Shown here: positions 32,478-42,580 of the stretch, one piece after another
How the letters are laid out: the number at the start of each line of letters is the position of its first letter
How positions within the stretch are numbered: the stretch's first letter is position 1
NCBI GenBank assembly: GCA_015039465.1
Contig: MU130381.1
Location: 236,080-300,079, forward strand
DNA from: Phlegmacium glaucopus
Lineage: Eukaryota; Basidiomycota; Agaricomycetes; Agaricales; Cortinariaceae
Length of the DNA: 64,000 nucleotides
Direction: 5' to 3'
Translations under genes and position numbers: made by a program
Notes under the pieces: model-generated
What the model was told of the DNA's origin: nothing
The model's database searches: none
Seen by the model: only the letters and a program-made list of their open reading frames with translations

Positions 32478-33844
32478 TTATTTCTTGGCGCGAGATTTCT
32501 TAGCTCTTGGCTTAGGCTCCGTCATGGCCTTTCCCCCTTTCGCTGGAATATTTGACCGAGAAGCGATCGCCACGCTTGTCTCAGCGTTGGTTTCAACCAA
32601 ACGAAATTTAGAGGCACGACCACGAGTCACCATACCCTCTCGCCGATTTAACTCAGGCGTTTCGTCTATGGCTAATTCGAGGCATTCCTCGACCGCTTCC
32701 AATTTTCGTTTCCTCGAGAAAGGGGTTTCTATAGCCGTTTCCGCGGAGGCAACAGATGCTGAACGCAATTGAACCTCTTCGGCAGATTCTACCAAAGTTT
32801 CTGCCGAAGATTGTGAAGTAGATCGATTTCGTGAATGGGATGACGATGCAGAAGACATGAAACAAGGAACTGGAGCCGTCAAAGTCGTTGATGACAATAA
32901 AAGGGATGAAGCAGAGGAGGGGGGAGGTAAGGAGGCAGGAGGAGGAGACATTGTAGATGGCGTTGTCTTCAGTCGTTTCCGGGAGCTAGCCCTAGTGGCG
33001 GGAGGACTATCTTCAGTTACATGAGCATCGATCGATGTGACGTCAGATGCAACAGCGGATGGCGAAGGCTTTGATTCTATCTTGGCCCGCTTGGCTCGAT
33101 CTACTGTATATAGGTCCTGCGTTTCAGCGACTTTCCTGGCTCCACGACGAGTCCGTTTCAATGGAGGTTCGCCATCTTCTGGAAGATTAAAATAATTGTT
33201 GATGGTCTGGTCAACACGACCGCTAGAACTTCGGAGGTGCCTCTTGGTGCTCGTTTCGGGCTGACCGTCGACAGGGTACCAGCGTTTCCGTACGTGAACG
33301 TATTCCCATTTCTCCTGAATGGCAGATATAACCCGTTTATATTCTGATATGCCTATCCAAGGAACATTTGTCTTGATTAGCCTTGGGCGATGTACTAGGG
33401 CAGAAATGAGCAAAAAAGTGGATGTGCGCGGAGGCGACTGAACGTACGAGCTATCTTATTAACGGCTTTTGATGTACTCGAAAGATATGCAGCCCCCCAA
33501 AACAACCAATGGACCGGATTATGTGGTTGGTGAAGAACCTCAAGCGCTGCAAGGGCGAACACGATCTCGGTTGGCGCGGGGGCTAGCCTTCTGTTCTTGC
33601 TCGTCTCTGAGAGGTACTGCTGCACTGGAGGCCAATCTGATGAGTGAAGAAGGTCTTCTCCATCTTGCCAAAGGCCTTGTTCGATCCTGACAGGGGAAGA
33701 AGGTGGTGTCCAAAGCGGCGGACTGGGCGGCTGCAGCGATGAAGAGACGATCTGGCGAGTGGATGCAAAAGTGGGCAACGGTTCTGAGCGAGCATTTGAT
33801 GTAGGATAAAATCGACGAAACTGGTAAAATGTGTCCTCTTCCAT
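32478..33844 (-). CDS. Uncharacterised nuclear-type protein, Ser/Arg/Lys-rich C-terminus
   Basis: Start ATG 33844-33842 (MEEDTFYQFRRFYPTSNAR). One intron of about 50 nt (donor GTACGT, acceptor CCCTAG) joins STSKAVNKIA to LHRPRLIKTNVPWIGISEY, giving about 440 residues. The N-terminal 170 residues are probably folded (APTEIVFALAALEVLHQPH, NPVHWLFWGAAYLSS, RVISAIQEKWEYVHVRKRW). The remainder is low-complexity and basic, with several candidate nuclear localisation signals (PPLKRTRRGARK, SRKRLKTT, FSRKRKLE) and ending PKPRAKKSRAKK, TAA at 32480-32478. I do not recognise the family. It is co-directional with the Ten1-like and velvet genes upstream. Confidence 0.65.
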
Positions 33845-34320
33845 TAGATATAAAGACGATGAAGTAAAGGTTGGAGTCGATGGAAATTGGCTAGTGCTCC
33901 GAGTCGAGTAAAAGGTTTAGAGAGTTGATGAGCTAGATGTGTAGAAGATGGCTGTAAGGAGAGAAATGTGCTGGAGGTAAACAGAACGGAGAATTCCGTG
34001 GGTTATGTAGATGTATAGGTTCAAAAGCAAGGTGTTCTCAGTGCCAAAGCGAGGGCAAGTCCTCGACCCGTCGCAGTTTCCTAATCGGGATGGCCAAATC
34101 CGATCTGATAGAGAAACAAAGACATCACCAAGTCGTTGTCATACGCCTCTCATTGATAAAATATTCTGCAAAAAAAGGCTCATTATAAGGGCCACCGAAG
34201 GCCTCAATGAACAAAGAGGCTTTGACTTTCTCAAATCGTACTACTTATCACTTGCACTTGCACGATCACAATCTCTTTGAGTAGCCGGCCGGTCAATTCC
34301 GATTATGTAATGTACTAAAA
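33845..34320. other. Intergenic, about 480 bp
   Basis: Upstream of the gene starting at 33844 and downstream of the Ten1-like gene; presumably promoter and 3' UTR. No site or RNA was recognised. Confidence 0.45.
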
Positions 34321-34873
34321 TTAATATACAGAGGACTCTGTACAAACCTCAGGGCCAGAATTACCGTCTTGTTCACTTTCTTCATCCTTAAGCACGGCGT
34401 TCCACATATCAAGATCCAACTCAGTAGCAGGAATAACCAGGATGGCTCGGAGAACTACATGATTGTTTAACCGAAACGATGGTATATTGGTGGGCATTGG
34501 GAGAGGTGTCTGAAACGAGTATCCCAAATATTAATAAATGGGCAAGGTAATAAGAAGCGGCCTACACTGACACTGGAACGTTCTAACTGTCCAATCACCA
34601 TGATCGTGCTCAGCCTTTCAGTTGCCCATAATCCGGATTGACCATCTAGAGCGTTAGATGTATCAACAAGTAGTCCGTTTGTCTTATCCAGCAATACTAT
34701 GAGGCCAGTAACAACGTCATAACAGAAAACCCTGAATATGCATCAAAATACATCTCAAATCGTATATTCAGAGAAAGCACAAACTTGCCGGCAACCCTAA
34801 CTTTTTCTCCAGCCAAGGACTCATTGACTTTGCATATCCTTGTTCGCGTTGCAGGATCTGTCTGTTGTGGCAT
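34321..34873 (-). CDS. TEN1: Ten1-like OB-fold protein (CST telomere-capping complex subunit)
   Basis: A three-exon gene of about 147 codons. Start ATG 34873-34871 (MPQQTDPATRTRICKVNES), then LAGEKVRVAG, KVFCYDVVTGLIVLLDKTN, LLVDTSNAL, LWATERLSTIMVIGQLERS, and after a second intron SFRLNNHVVLRAILVIPA, TELDLDMWNAVLKDEE. It ends at TAA 34323-34321. The size, the single OB-fold strand order (G-K-V-x-Y-D, L-V-D, V-I-G-Q-L) and the closing helix after an L-R-A-x-L-V strand match Ten1, the small partner of Stn1 in the telomere single-strand-binding CST complex. It could instead be an Rpa14/Rfa3-like OB protein, but the L-D-x-x-x-W helix favours Ten1. Assignment is by pattern only. Confidence 0.6.
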
Positions 34874-35058
34874 ACGATAACAAGGAAATTAAGTTCACAA
34901 GTCACACGCGACAGTCAAATTGGTACAATCACGTGTATTAAATCCGATATCCAATCGGGATGGTATTACGTAACGAGTATTTACTAATAATAATTCTGAA
35001 CATAAGATTAAGACGGACATATCATAGTAAGCGCTGGAAAAGTTGCTGTAATGGAACT

Positions 35059-36218
35059 TTATGATTTTTTTTCTCGTTTCTTCGATTTACGTTCTGCATC
35101 TCGGAGGGTCACACGAACACCATATTTCGACAAATTCTAGAAAGTAATCTCTGAGGCCACAATCAGGCATCGAACAATAGACAAGCGGTAGCTTACCCTT
35201 GTCAACTCGGTTGATGGTTCTAAACCGGGAAATTCCCTCGTGGAATACACCTTGAAGGCACCCCCATATAATTCTGCCAAGACTGGTGGATGCGGACTTC
35301 CAGAGACACCAGAAAATATGTCGAATGCTCTGTAACGCAGTATAAAGACCCCTTCTCGTCTCACCGCAAGATCCTGTGTTTCTGTGGTCAGTGGCTTATG
35401 TCTTGAAGACAATTTCTGTCGCAACTACGTACTCCAAAAACGAATACGAGTCCTTTCCTTCCTTTGTGATCCACCAAAGCTGATTCGACACATTTTTCTC
35501 CCACTAGCGCCGGGGTGAGTTTGGAAGACTCCGTAATGAGATGGTTATCAATTTGAAACACCACATCTTGCGGGATTTCGGAGTTGTAAAGATGCCCTAG
35601 CATTGGTTGTCTGCGCGGAATCTGAAATGGAGTGACAGATGCCTGGGTCCCATCAGCATCCAGACTCATGTATGGATGAACAGGGAAGTATGTCAGAGGG
35701 TATCTTGTTTGTGTATCCCCAGATCCTGCATCTTGATGTGCATACGGAGAATACCTGGGAGAAGGAGGAGCATGACTCGTCCGATATTCCGGCACCGGAA
35801 ATAAGTCGACAGTACAGATCAAACCAACATTTTGTACATTTCTGCAAGTCAAAATCAGTTGTGAATGGTAAATGGCGGGGTTGTTCCACTTACTCATACG
35901 AAAGCTCCCTCTCACAGGGCCTTTCACCCTCCCCCGACTCAATTAAACGCAGAAGAACAGCAGGCGGTGGATCTAATGGACGTCGATCAACTTTCGCATA
36001 TCTACCATGTTTGTCGTGTGAGTGGAAACACAAACCAAAAAGGTATACACTTACTTTCGACCAGATTGAGCCTTTTGAAGTTCTTGGAGCTCGAAACGTA
36101 TGGTGCGTCCAGCGAACTGGCCAGACACAAAGGACATCGGATCGCCAATTGCATGACTGGGCTCAGAATGACTGGGACCAGCTGTCTGGCGGTGATGGAG
36201 ATTCATTGTTAAATCCAT
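35059..36218 (-). CDS. Velvet-domain transcription factor (VosA/VelB-like)
   Basis: Fungal velvet regulator of development and secondary metabolism, with a Rel-like DNA-binding fold. Start ATG 36218-36216 (MDLTMNLHHRQTAGPSHSE). The velvet domain begins FAGRTIRFELQELQKAQSG, RKYAKVDRRPLDPPPAVLL, RLIE, then NVQNVGLICTVDLFPVPE. About 60 disordered residues (SPRYSPYAHQDAGSGDTQ...) interrupt the domain. It resumes PMLGHLYNSEIPQDVV, KLTPALVGEKCVESALVDH, GRKGLVFVFGDLAVRREGV, FILRYRAFDIFSG, AFKVYSTREFPGLEPSTEL, TRNLSKYGVRVTLRDAER, ending in a basic tail at TAA 35061-35059. The last junction uses acceptor CTTTCTAG; an upstream AG would lose the conserved tail. The internal insertion recalls VelB, whereas the DRRPLDPPP form recalls VosA, so the subclass is left open. 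Confidence 0.88.
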
Positions 36219-37235
36219 GGAAATCGATCGCCAAAGTCAAGCAACTCGGTGGACGTTGACAGGAGGGGTAAGAGGTGTTTAGACGCTCCGAGGATGCGGT
36301 GCAAGTCACAAAGTGTTCGTCGAAGGACACAAAGAAGAGAGATCTGAATAGAGCTGGATAGATTGTGGGTTGAACTAGCAGATTAACACCCTATATATCG
36401 CATTCCCTCCAACTTGCTACCATTGTGGCGATACTCGAGAACGGGTCGATCCGTTTCTATCGTTCAGATAGGCTCGAGATAGTACCTCTGTACAAAGGCA
36501 TGTTGCCGGATACTGTATACTGATTAACTGGTTACAGACACCTGCAATGAAGCTTACTGGATACATTTATCACGGAACTATGCTTTCGAGTCGCATGACA
36601 ATCAAAAGCATATCCGATAATGGAGGGACAAGGATGTTGATTATGACGCAATGACTATACCAGCCTTGCGGATCTTAGCTCGATCACGGAGAATCGGTAC
36701 ACCTGTTCTGACAAGTTAATGAATGGCAAGGCAAGGCAAGGACCCACTCCTCGAGTTTTGGCCTCAAGGAAGCGAGGATACATCCTTGCTAAGTCCGAGA
36801 ACCGATGCACAATCACGGAACAGGCGATTACAAAACGACAATGATCATGCTGTTGAGGTTTGAACATTAATAGCGAGCGGCAGCGAAGAGATTAAAGGGA
36901 TGCTGTGGCAGCAGATGCAAATGACTGACACGGTTTCATGGGGGCAATCATTATCCGAGTCCTTGCGTCATATAGTTAGCTACTTTCAGTGGAAGGACCT
37001 AAAAAACGAGGAGATGCGCACGTCTCTGGCTGCAACATCGGACCTCATGACACCATTGGCTGTAAACAACGTGCCTCGATGAGGATTATCAGATGGAAAA
37101 TTCCGTAAAGATGGTTTTATCAATGACAATAATACAATAAACAATGAATCTAATACAACGTTCAGGATTGCCTAGAGGAATAATGATAAGAAGACACACG
37201 AGCAAGATATTTCGGCAGGTACCCCATCCAATGCG
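36219..37235. other. Intergenic, about 1 kb
   Basis: Upstream of the velvet gene and downstream of the F-box gene. Short ORFs (36655-36867 -, 36900-37082 +) have no support. This is the only space for the velvet promoter; no specific site was recognised. Confidence 0.5.
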
Positions 37236-39008
37236 TTAGATATCAAATCTACGAACGATAATTTTTCCTGCATAAGCCGTTATGATCCGTCTCTCGTCAA
37301 ATGATACCGTGTTCTTCGTTGATCGCAGATTGAAATCTTTTGTTGTGATAGAATGATTAGCAGGAGCGACTTCTGCGCCCGTGCCACCTTCTAGATCCCA
37401 AACCCAGATGCTGCCATTCAACCCTAGGCTAACACATCGTCCATCGGCAAGAGCCAGGGCAGTTACAGGGCTCGTTTGGCCATATAAAGTTCGTATAAAA
37501 TTCAACTTGGGTGGAGACGCAGAAACGGAATTGGATTGAGCAGGAAGGACAAGCCGGTAAAGTTGAAGACCCGTTGGAGAATGTAAGCTAGAGGAAACGG
37601 AGTTTGATGAAGATGTGTTCGATGGGGGAGACGATGACGATGCAGACGCGGGAGAAGAACATCCATATTCTTGTATTTCATTTCCTGGAGCAAGAACTAG
37701 CCATTTCCCGTCACTTTGGGCATCCGCGACTCGAGAAACTTTGCGACTCCACTGCTCACGTATCGCGCGAAGTTTAATTTCGTCTACCCATGCCAAAGGT
37801 ACGTCAACGGCACGGACTGTCCGAGTCGTTATTACACCCATTGAAGATGGTGAAACATGTTTGAATTCCTCGAAAAACGTAGGTGGTGTTAGAAGTGACC
37901 GAGAATCCATCGAAAGTGTCAAACTTTTAGATATCATTAGTTCCGTCGCACCAACGGACCAGTGGCCGGGATATACGGGAACTGAATATGCAAGAACAAG
38001 TTTGTATGTCGTAGGAGACGGCGTAGACAAGACAAGGGAGGCAGGGGGATAGGATGTAAAGGAGCTTAAGGTTTGCGTGAGTCGTATTACACCTGACGAC
38101 AGGTCGTAAAGGGAGAGTGAGAAGCTCCGAGATAATGTTACAAGAAGAGGATGATGATACACAGCCTTGATTATGGGAGAAGCCCTGGAACAGGGTCCTG
38201 GCGGTTTATATGAGAACTTGTGCAACAGATCGAGAGGCGCGTTGTGATTAAATTCAAACACGGAGAACTCGCCGGTAGACAAGAACCCCGCAAGGGACAT
38301 GTGTCCGGATGTGGGAGGCGACTGGTCTAAAGCTAACGCTGTGATTGCCGCCACCCCTTGTTGAGAGGATTCAAATGTAAGCGCTTGTTGCCTGTTTGGT
38401 GGGAAAGTTATGATTATCGTAGGATTCTGTGAAGATGAAGAGGTAGCCGTAATTGTTAAGGAACCAGCCAAAACGATATGTGACTGTTGCTCGAACATAT
38501 AGTCATCATAGTTTAGGTACGGTGGATGTAAAGGTAGACTCGGGGTAAATAATTCCACCAGACAGCGACCTGGAACAATATTAATGCACAACAGAAAAAA
38601 CAGAATTCCAAGGACCTTACCTTTCTTCCAGTTTGAGCTGATACGAAACATCCATTTCCAGTCCTTGAGTTGGTCTGTTTTGGCACGACCTGGTAATGGT
38701 TTTACTTCTCGACCATCGGCTCGACTGATAAAGCCTTTCGAGCCACGTAAACGAGTACGTCCATAGGTTCTCAAATATAGGTTCCTCCACAGTTCGTTAT
38801 CTGCTGCAAGTCGTGCCCAGTTATGGTTGGTAGGTTGAGATACGCAGAGATCCACCCAAGAAAGATATGAGAAAATGTAGAGGATGAGTTCATCATATAA
38901 ACAGTCGTCGAACCTCAGAGGTTGAACTGATGGACTTTTCGCAATTCTGGTGGTATGAAGGCGCTTTGAAGAGGGCAAGGTTGCTGGAGATAGGCTACGT
39001 TTCGACAT
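37236..39008 (-). CDS. F-box protein with C-terminal beta-propeller-like region
   Basis: Probable substrate receptor of an SCF ubiquitin ligase. Start ATG 39008 (MSKRSLSPATLPSSKRLHT). The F-box lies at residues 32-80 (RFDDCLYDELILYIFSYLS, WVDLCVSQPTNHNWARLAA, DNELWRNLYLRTYGR), followed by DWKWMFRISSNWKKG. The remaining approximately 430 residues have repeated propeller-like strands (GHMSLAGFLSTGEFSVFEF, VTALALADGRCVSLGLNGS, IWVWDLEGG, DERRIITAYAGKIIVRRFD), with a Ser-rich loop near 460. The one intron I can place (51 nt, GTAAGG...TTCCAG, near 38573-38623) is a multiple of three and stop-free, so the gene also reads as a 590-codon ORF. TAA at 37238-37236. Partner and target unknown. Confidence 0.8.
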   Translation of the reverse strand: MSKRSLSPATLPSSKRLHTTRIAKSPSVQPLRFDDCLYDELILYIFSYLSWVDLCVSQPTNHNWARLAADNELWRNLYLRTYGRTRLRGSKGFISRADGREVKPLPGRAKTDQLKDWKWMFRISSNWKKGKVLGILFFLLCINIVPGRCLVELFTPSLPLHPPYLNYDDYMFEQQSHIVLAGSLTITATSSSSQNPTIIITFPPNRQQALTFESSQQGVAAITALALDQSPPTSGHMSLAGFLSTGEFSVFEFNHNAPLDLLHKFSYKPPGPCSRASPIIKAVYHHPLLVTLSRSFSLSLYDLSSGVIRLTQTLSSFTSYPPASLVLSTPSPTTYKLVLAYSVPVYPGHWSVGATELMISKSLTLSMDSRSLLTPPTFFEEFKHVSPSSMGVITTRTVRAVDVPLAWVDEIKLRAIREQWSRKVSRVADAQSDGKWLVLAPGNEIQEYGCSSPASASSSSPPSNTSSSNSVSSSLHSPTGLQLYRLVLPAQSNSVSASPPKLNFIRTLYGQTSPVTALALADGRCVSLGLNGSIWVWDLEGGTGAEVAPANHSITTKDFNLRSTKNTVSFDERRIITAYAGKIIVRRFDI

Positions 39009-39108
39009 TGTTAATGTTATAGAGCTTTATGTCTAGTAACCTTGTTGAATCAGCGGCCAAGTTGCCGATTTGAATTGAAATCCTGGCCCTGAGCTTGACT
39101 CTCATCTC
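39009..39108. promoter_or_regulatory. 100-bp divergent promoter, F-box gene / WDR83
   Basis: The F-box (39008, -) and WDR83 (39109, +) start codons are separated by exactly 100 bp, so both transcription start regions must overlap or lie within neighbouring 5' sequence. No factor site was recognised. Confidence 0.5.
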
Positions 39109-40318
39109 ATGGCTCCTTCCCGTGGGTCACAACCACTGGCACGAACCCAACATGTCATCTTGGCTGGCCACAGAGGCGCCGTAAATGTTGCCCGTTATTC
39201 AAAAGGCTCAGCAAAATACGTTCTAACGGGGGGTCAAGACAGAACTGTGCGTCTGTGGAATGCAAATTTAGGAACTGAAATCAAAAAATTCGCTTCGCAT
39301 GGATATGAAGTACTCTCTATCACAGTGTATGTTCAACTTTCTTTCTGCTTCACGAGGGATATGTCGTGAATCTTGTAAAGCTCTCAGGATAATGCAAAAT
39401 TCGCGTCGTCCGGTGGGGATCGATCTGTCTTCCTGTGGGACGTTGCAAACGGCACTACCACGAGGCGTATTGCAGCACACATGAGCAAGATACACGTCGT
39501 TGAATTCAATCAGGATGCAACGGTCCTTGCGAGCGGTAATCACCTTGAAACGTTTTCTTCAATGCTATGCTTATACTTACGTCTAGGTTCATTTGATGCC
39601 ACGGTGAAACTTTGGGACCTTCGGTATTTCTTCCTGCTTAAGTTTTATGATCATGAAAGCTGTCTAATTCTTATCATAGCGCACCGCAAGGTCAGCCCAT
39701 ACAAGTCCTTGACGAAGCAGGCGATGCCGTGCAGACGCTCAGTGTCGGGCCAACATTCATCGTGTCTGGTTCAATAGATGGTCATGTTCGCACTTATGAC
39801 CTTCGCATGGGAGAACTTCGTTCTGATTTCATTGGCCGTGCGTGCAGCATGTACCGATAACCGTCCTACATTTCATAAACATGCTTTTCTGCTAGATCCT
39901 GTAACATCGGTCGTGCCAACACAGGATGCTCAAACTCTTTTAGTAGTTACACTTGACAACCATATCAGACTCATGGACAGTTCCACTGGAAAACTGTTGA
40001 ATGATTTCACGGGGCATGTGAACGAATCGTATCGTTGCCGCGCATGCTTCGGCCATGCTGAGGCGACTGTTGTTTGCGGTGATGAAAATGGGCAGGTATG
40101 GGCTTGGGACCTTCTTGACGTATGTCCATTGCGATCTATCATTTCAACGTATCTCAGAATCCCCACAGGCAAAAGTCTTGCAGCCAAACCCGCCTCCTAA
40201 AGCCCATGAAAAGCTTATTACGTGGACCGAACATCATCCGACAGACTCAGGCGAGATGATCACTGCCAGTGCCGATGGGACAGTGAAGGTATGGAGACAT
40301 CCAGATACACAAAACTAG
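39109..40318 (+). CDS. WDR83: WD-repeat protein WDR83/MORG1
   Basis: Seven-bladed WD40 scaffold found in late spliceosomes and, in animals, in ERK signalling complexes. Start ATG 39109 (MAPSRGSQPLARTQHVILA), then GHRGAVNVARYSKGSAKYV, LTGGQDRTVRLWNANLG, FASSGGDRSVFLWDVANGT, AAHMSKIHVVEFNQDATVL, SGSFDATVKLWDLR, DAVQTLSVGPTFIVSGSID, GHVRTYDLRMGELRSDFIG, DPVTSVVPTQDAQTLLVVT, DNHIRLMDSSTGKLLNDFT, CGDENGQVWAWDLLD, KAHEKLITWTEHHP and ITASADGTVKVWRHPDTQN, ending at TAG 40316-40318. Order and blade sequences follow animal WDR83 over its length. Five or so introns. Confidence 0.88.
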
Positions 40319-40435
40319 AATTCTATTTTGCAAGATCGTTCGCGTCTTCCCTAGGTGGCTACAGAGAACCCCAACCAGATTAAAAGATCTCCGTATAATA
40401 TACAACTTTTTGCAAGATCGTGGCTATGGCCATGG

Positions 40436-40944
40436 TCATCGTTTGTTTTGATTGATTGCCTCTAAAATTTCAAACGACGTAAGTACTCGCACTTATGGAC
40501 TGGGCCGACTTGAAACGCACCTCTGCGTGTTGCATCCTCTAGAAGCTGAGTATCAATATGGTCTGCAGGTAGTTGCACGTAGCGGACGACTGAACCACGA
40601 ATAAAGCAATTCTTAACCGCCATCTGCACAAGTCAATTAGTTAGAACATATATTATCATATCTCACAGATACAAGCCCACCATATGAGGATGTCTGGTTT
40701 CATCTGCGACTTTTATGTTGTCGAGTCGGATGTTCAAGAACCTAGCAAGGTCAGGTGTGACCAAATTATGAGGATGGAAAGAAAAACATACTGATCTACA
40801 GACTTCAATACTCCAGTGATAGAGAGATCGTTTTTGAGCTCGACAGTGACTTGTTGGTCAGTAAGCGTCTTGAACACGGAGAAAATGAGCTAGCCAGTCT
40901 CGTATTAGTGAAAGTAGACATCGAGAGTTTGTTAAACCTACCAT
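40436..40944 (-). CDS. LSM2: U6 snRNA-associated Sm-like protein LSm2
   Basis: Subunit of the Lsm1-7 (mRNA decay) and Lsm2-8 (U6 snRNP) rings. The spliced protein of about 97 residues reads M, LIFSVFKTLTDQQVTVELK, NDLSITGVLKSVDQ, FLNIRLDNIKVADETRHPH, MAVKNCFIRGSVVRYVQLP, ADHIDTQLLEDATRREAIN. It ends NQNKR at TGA 40438-40436. Sm1 and Sm2 motifs are complete, and the IRGSVVRYVQLP signature is diagnostic of LSm2. The first coding exon is only the ATG (40944-40942), directly followed by a GTAGGT donor; the next exon begins CTCATTTTC. Four introns. Identification is firm. Confidence 0.92.
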
Positions 40945-41221
40945 CGAGGTCCGTCATCGTTGAGACCCTGCAAAAAGAGGAAGTGTTCCAACATTGTTTG
41001 TATATGTTGTGCAACAATATTATGTTACTAAATACTAAGTATGCTAACGTACTTAGATATACTTAAGTATTGCGGTTTCATAGCGCCTAGAGGCATATAT
41101 TTTGCAGCATAGGAATTGAGGCGTCGTAGTGGTAAAAATTGTTTTAAATTTATTGATAGAGGCACAGAATTGACGCTTCGATCAAGTAAACATAGAACGC
41201 AGAAATTGGTAAGAAAAGAAA

Positions 41222-42124
41222 TTAAGCATGCTTTTGTTTTCCGGTCCTTAACTTCCTGACGTAAAACTGTGAAATGGTTGATCAGAATATTGAGTCTTGG
41301 ACAGCTTCTGACAACCTACTTCAAGCTCCTTGCCTTCCAGAATGTAGCCATCAGCACGACCCGATTGACCAGGTCGGCTAGCAATGGAAGCGTAAAGGCG
41401 ACCAGCAGCGAACTGACTTTCAAGGAGAACGTCGACCTTGGCATCTTTTATGACGTTAAGATAAATGACCGACTTATATAGAGGAAAGGGACGAACCTTT
41501 TTTCCTTTCATCGAGATTGCGTTGGGCATGGTTTGAACGTTTAACAGCTTCGGTGGCGGCAGCGTCCGCGGTGGCAACCTTGCCCCTTTTAGTTACTGGT
41601 TGAGCGTACTACAAAATCCCAAGCAGTTTAGCTGGAGTTATACATAGATAACTTGGTTACATACATGGGATTCATACCACTGGCGAAAGGGAGTAGCATC
41701 AACCTGGATGATAGCACTCTTGACAAGCGTGTTGGTTCGGACAAGTTCGTTGTTTGATGCATTGTAGACCTATGTTGGCTGTGGGTAGTGCATCGGGGAA
41801 ATGATATAGAAATGCCATACGACACTGATAATTCTTGTCTTGCGAGTAACATGCTCCGATCCCCATGCAAAGTTGCCACTATCAAGACGAAGAGCACGGT
41901 GTTTCACATTTCCGCCTCGCACACGCACTGTGTGAACACGCTTAGCACCGAGCTTGGTGGAAGCTGGTTGTCGACCAAGCTCGAATTTTCTCTTCTTGCG
42001 ATAATGGGCACGTTGGGCACCTGTCTCTGAGCGTTTGTGGCGAGATGAACGGGAAATACCTTGAAAAAGAAGAGGATTCAGTAAAGAAAAGTATCGGAGG
42101 ACGACGATTTCAGCACTGACCCAT
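41222..42124 (-). CDS. RPS8: 40S ribosomal protein S8 (eS8)
   Basis: Small-subunit protein of the 40S body. The first coding exon is ATGG (42124-42121), then an intron and [150 protein letters not shown] final intron (donor GTAGGT) leads to [19 protein letters not shown] 41224-41222; without it the C-terminus would be replaced by unrelated residues. Complete, conserved, about 210 residues. Confidence 0.94.
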
Positions 42125-42580
42125 AATTTGACGATGTGGACTGTGCTTAGCGTGCTCAAGGTTTTGTGATGATACCTGCGAATAAGGTTCGCGAAATTTT
42201 CATACTCAGTCCGGCAATTACCGCCGATCTCCGTGAAATGAACTATCACTGTATCAGATATTCTACTTATCTGCCAACTCTCACAAAGGTCTATCTTATC
42301 GCTTCATTCGTCTGGTGGTAGTCCCCGTGAAGCATCTCAGGACGTTTTCAGTTTTTATATTTCTTTCTACGTCCAGTGGCGACTGTTACCCAACTTCCGT
42401 TGACTACTGCATCTAAATCTTAAACCATTATGTCTTCTCTAGTGGTATCTCAATTCCATACACGACAGGCTCTTACATCATCCTTCCAAATGCACAGTCG
42501 CCTCGTTTACGGGGCATGGCAGTATGAATACCCAGGTCATACTTTGACCTTGTCAGAAACAGCTTCAGCCCACATCAGTT
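42125..42580. promoter_or_regulatory. Divergent intergenic region, eS8 / UGP1 copy A
   Basis: About 450 bp holding both promoters. A stop-free frame from ATG 42430 overlaps its 3' part but is out of frame with the pyrophosphorylase exon and finds no convincing splice, so it may be a leader. No specific site was recognised. Confidence 0.45.

Noticed and set aside
31767..32555. Opposing ORFs of 118 and 154 codons, and two ACGCGT palindromes at 32172 and 32201
   Set aside because: The ORFs have no motif or splice support. The ACGCGT pair lies downstream of a gene, not before a start codon, so it is not called a cell-cycle promoter.
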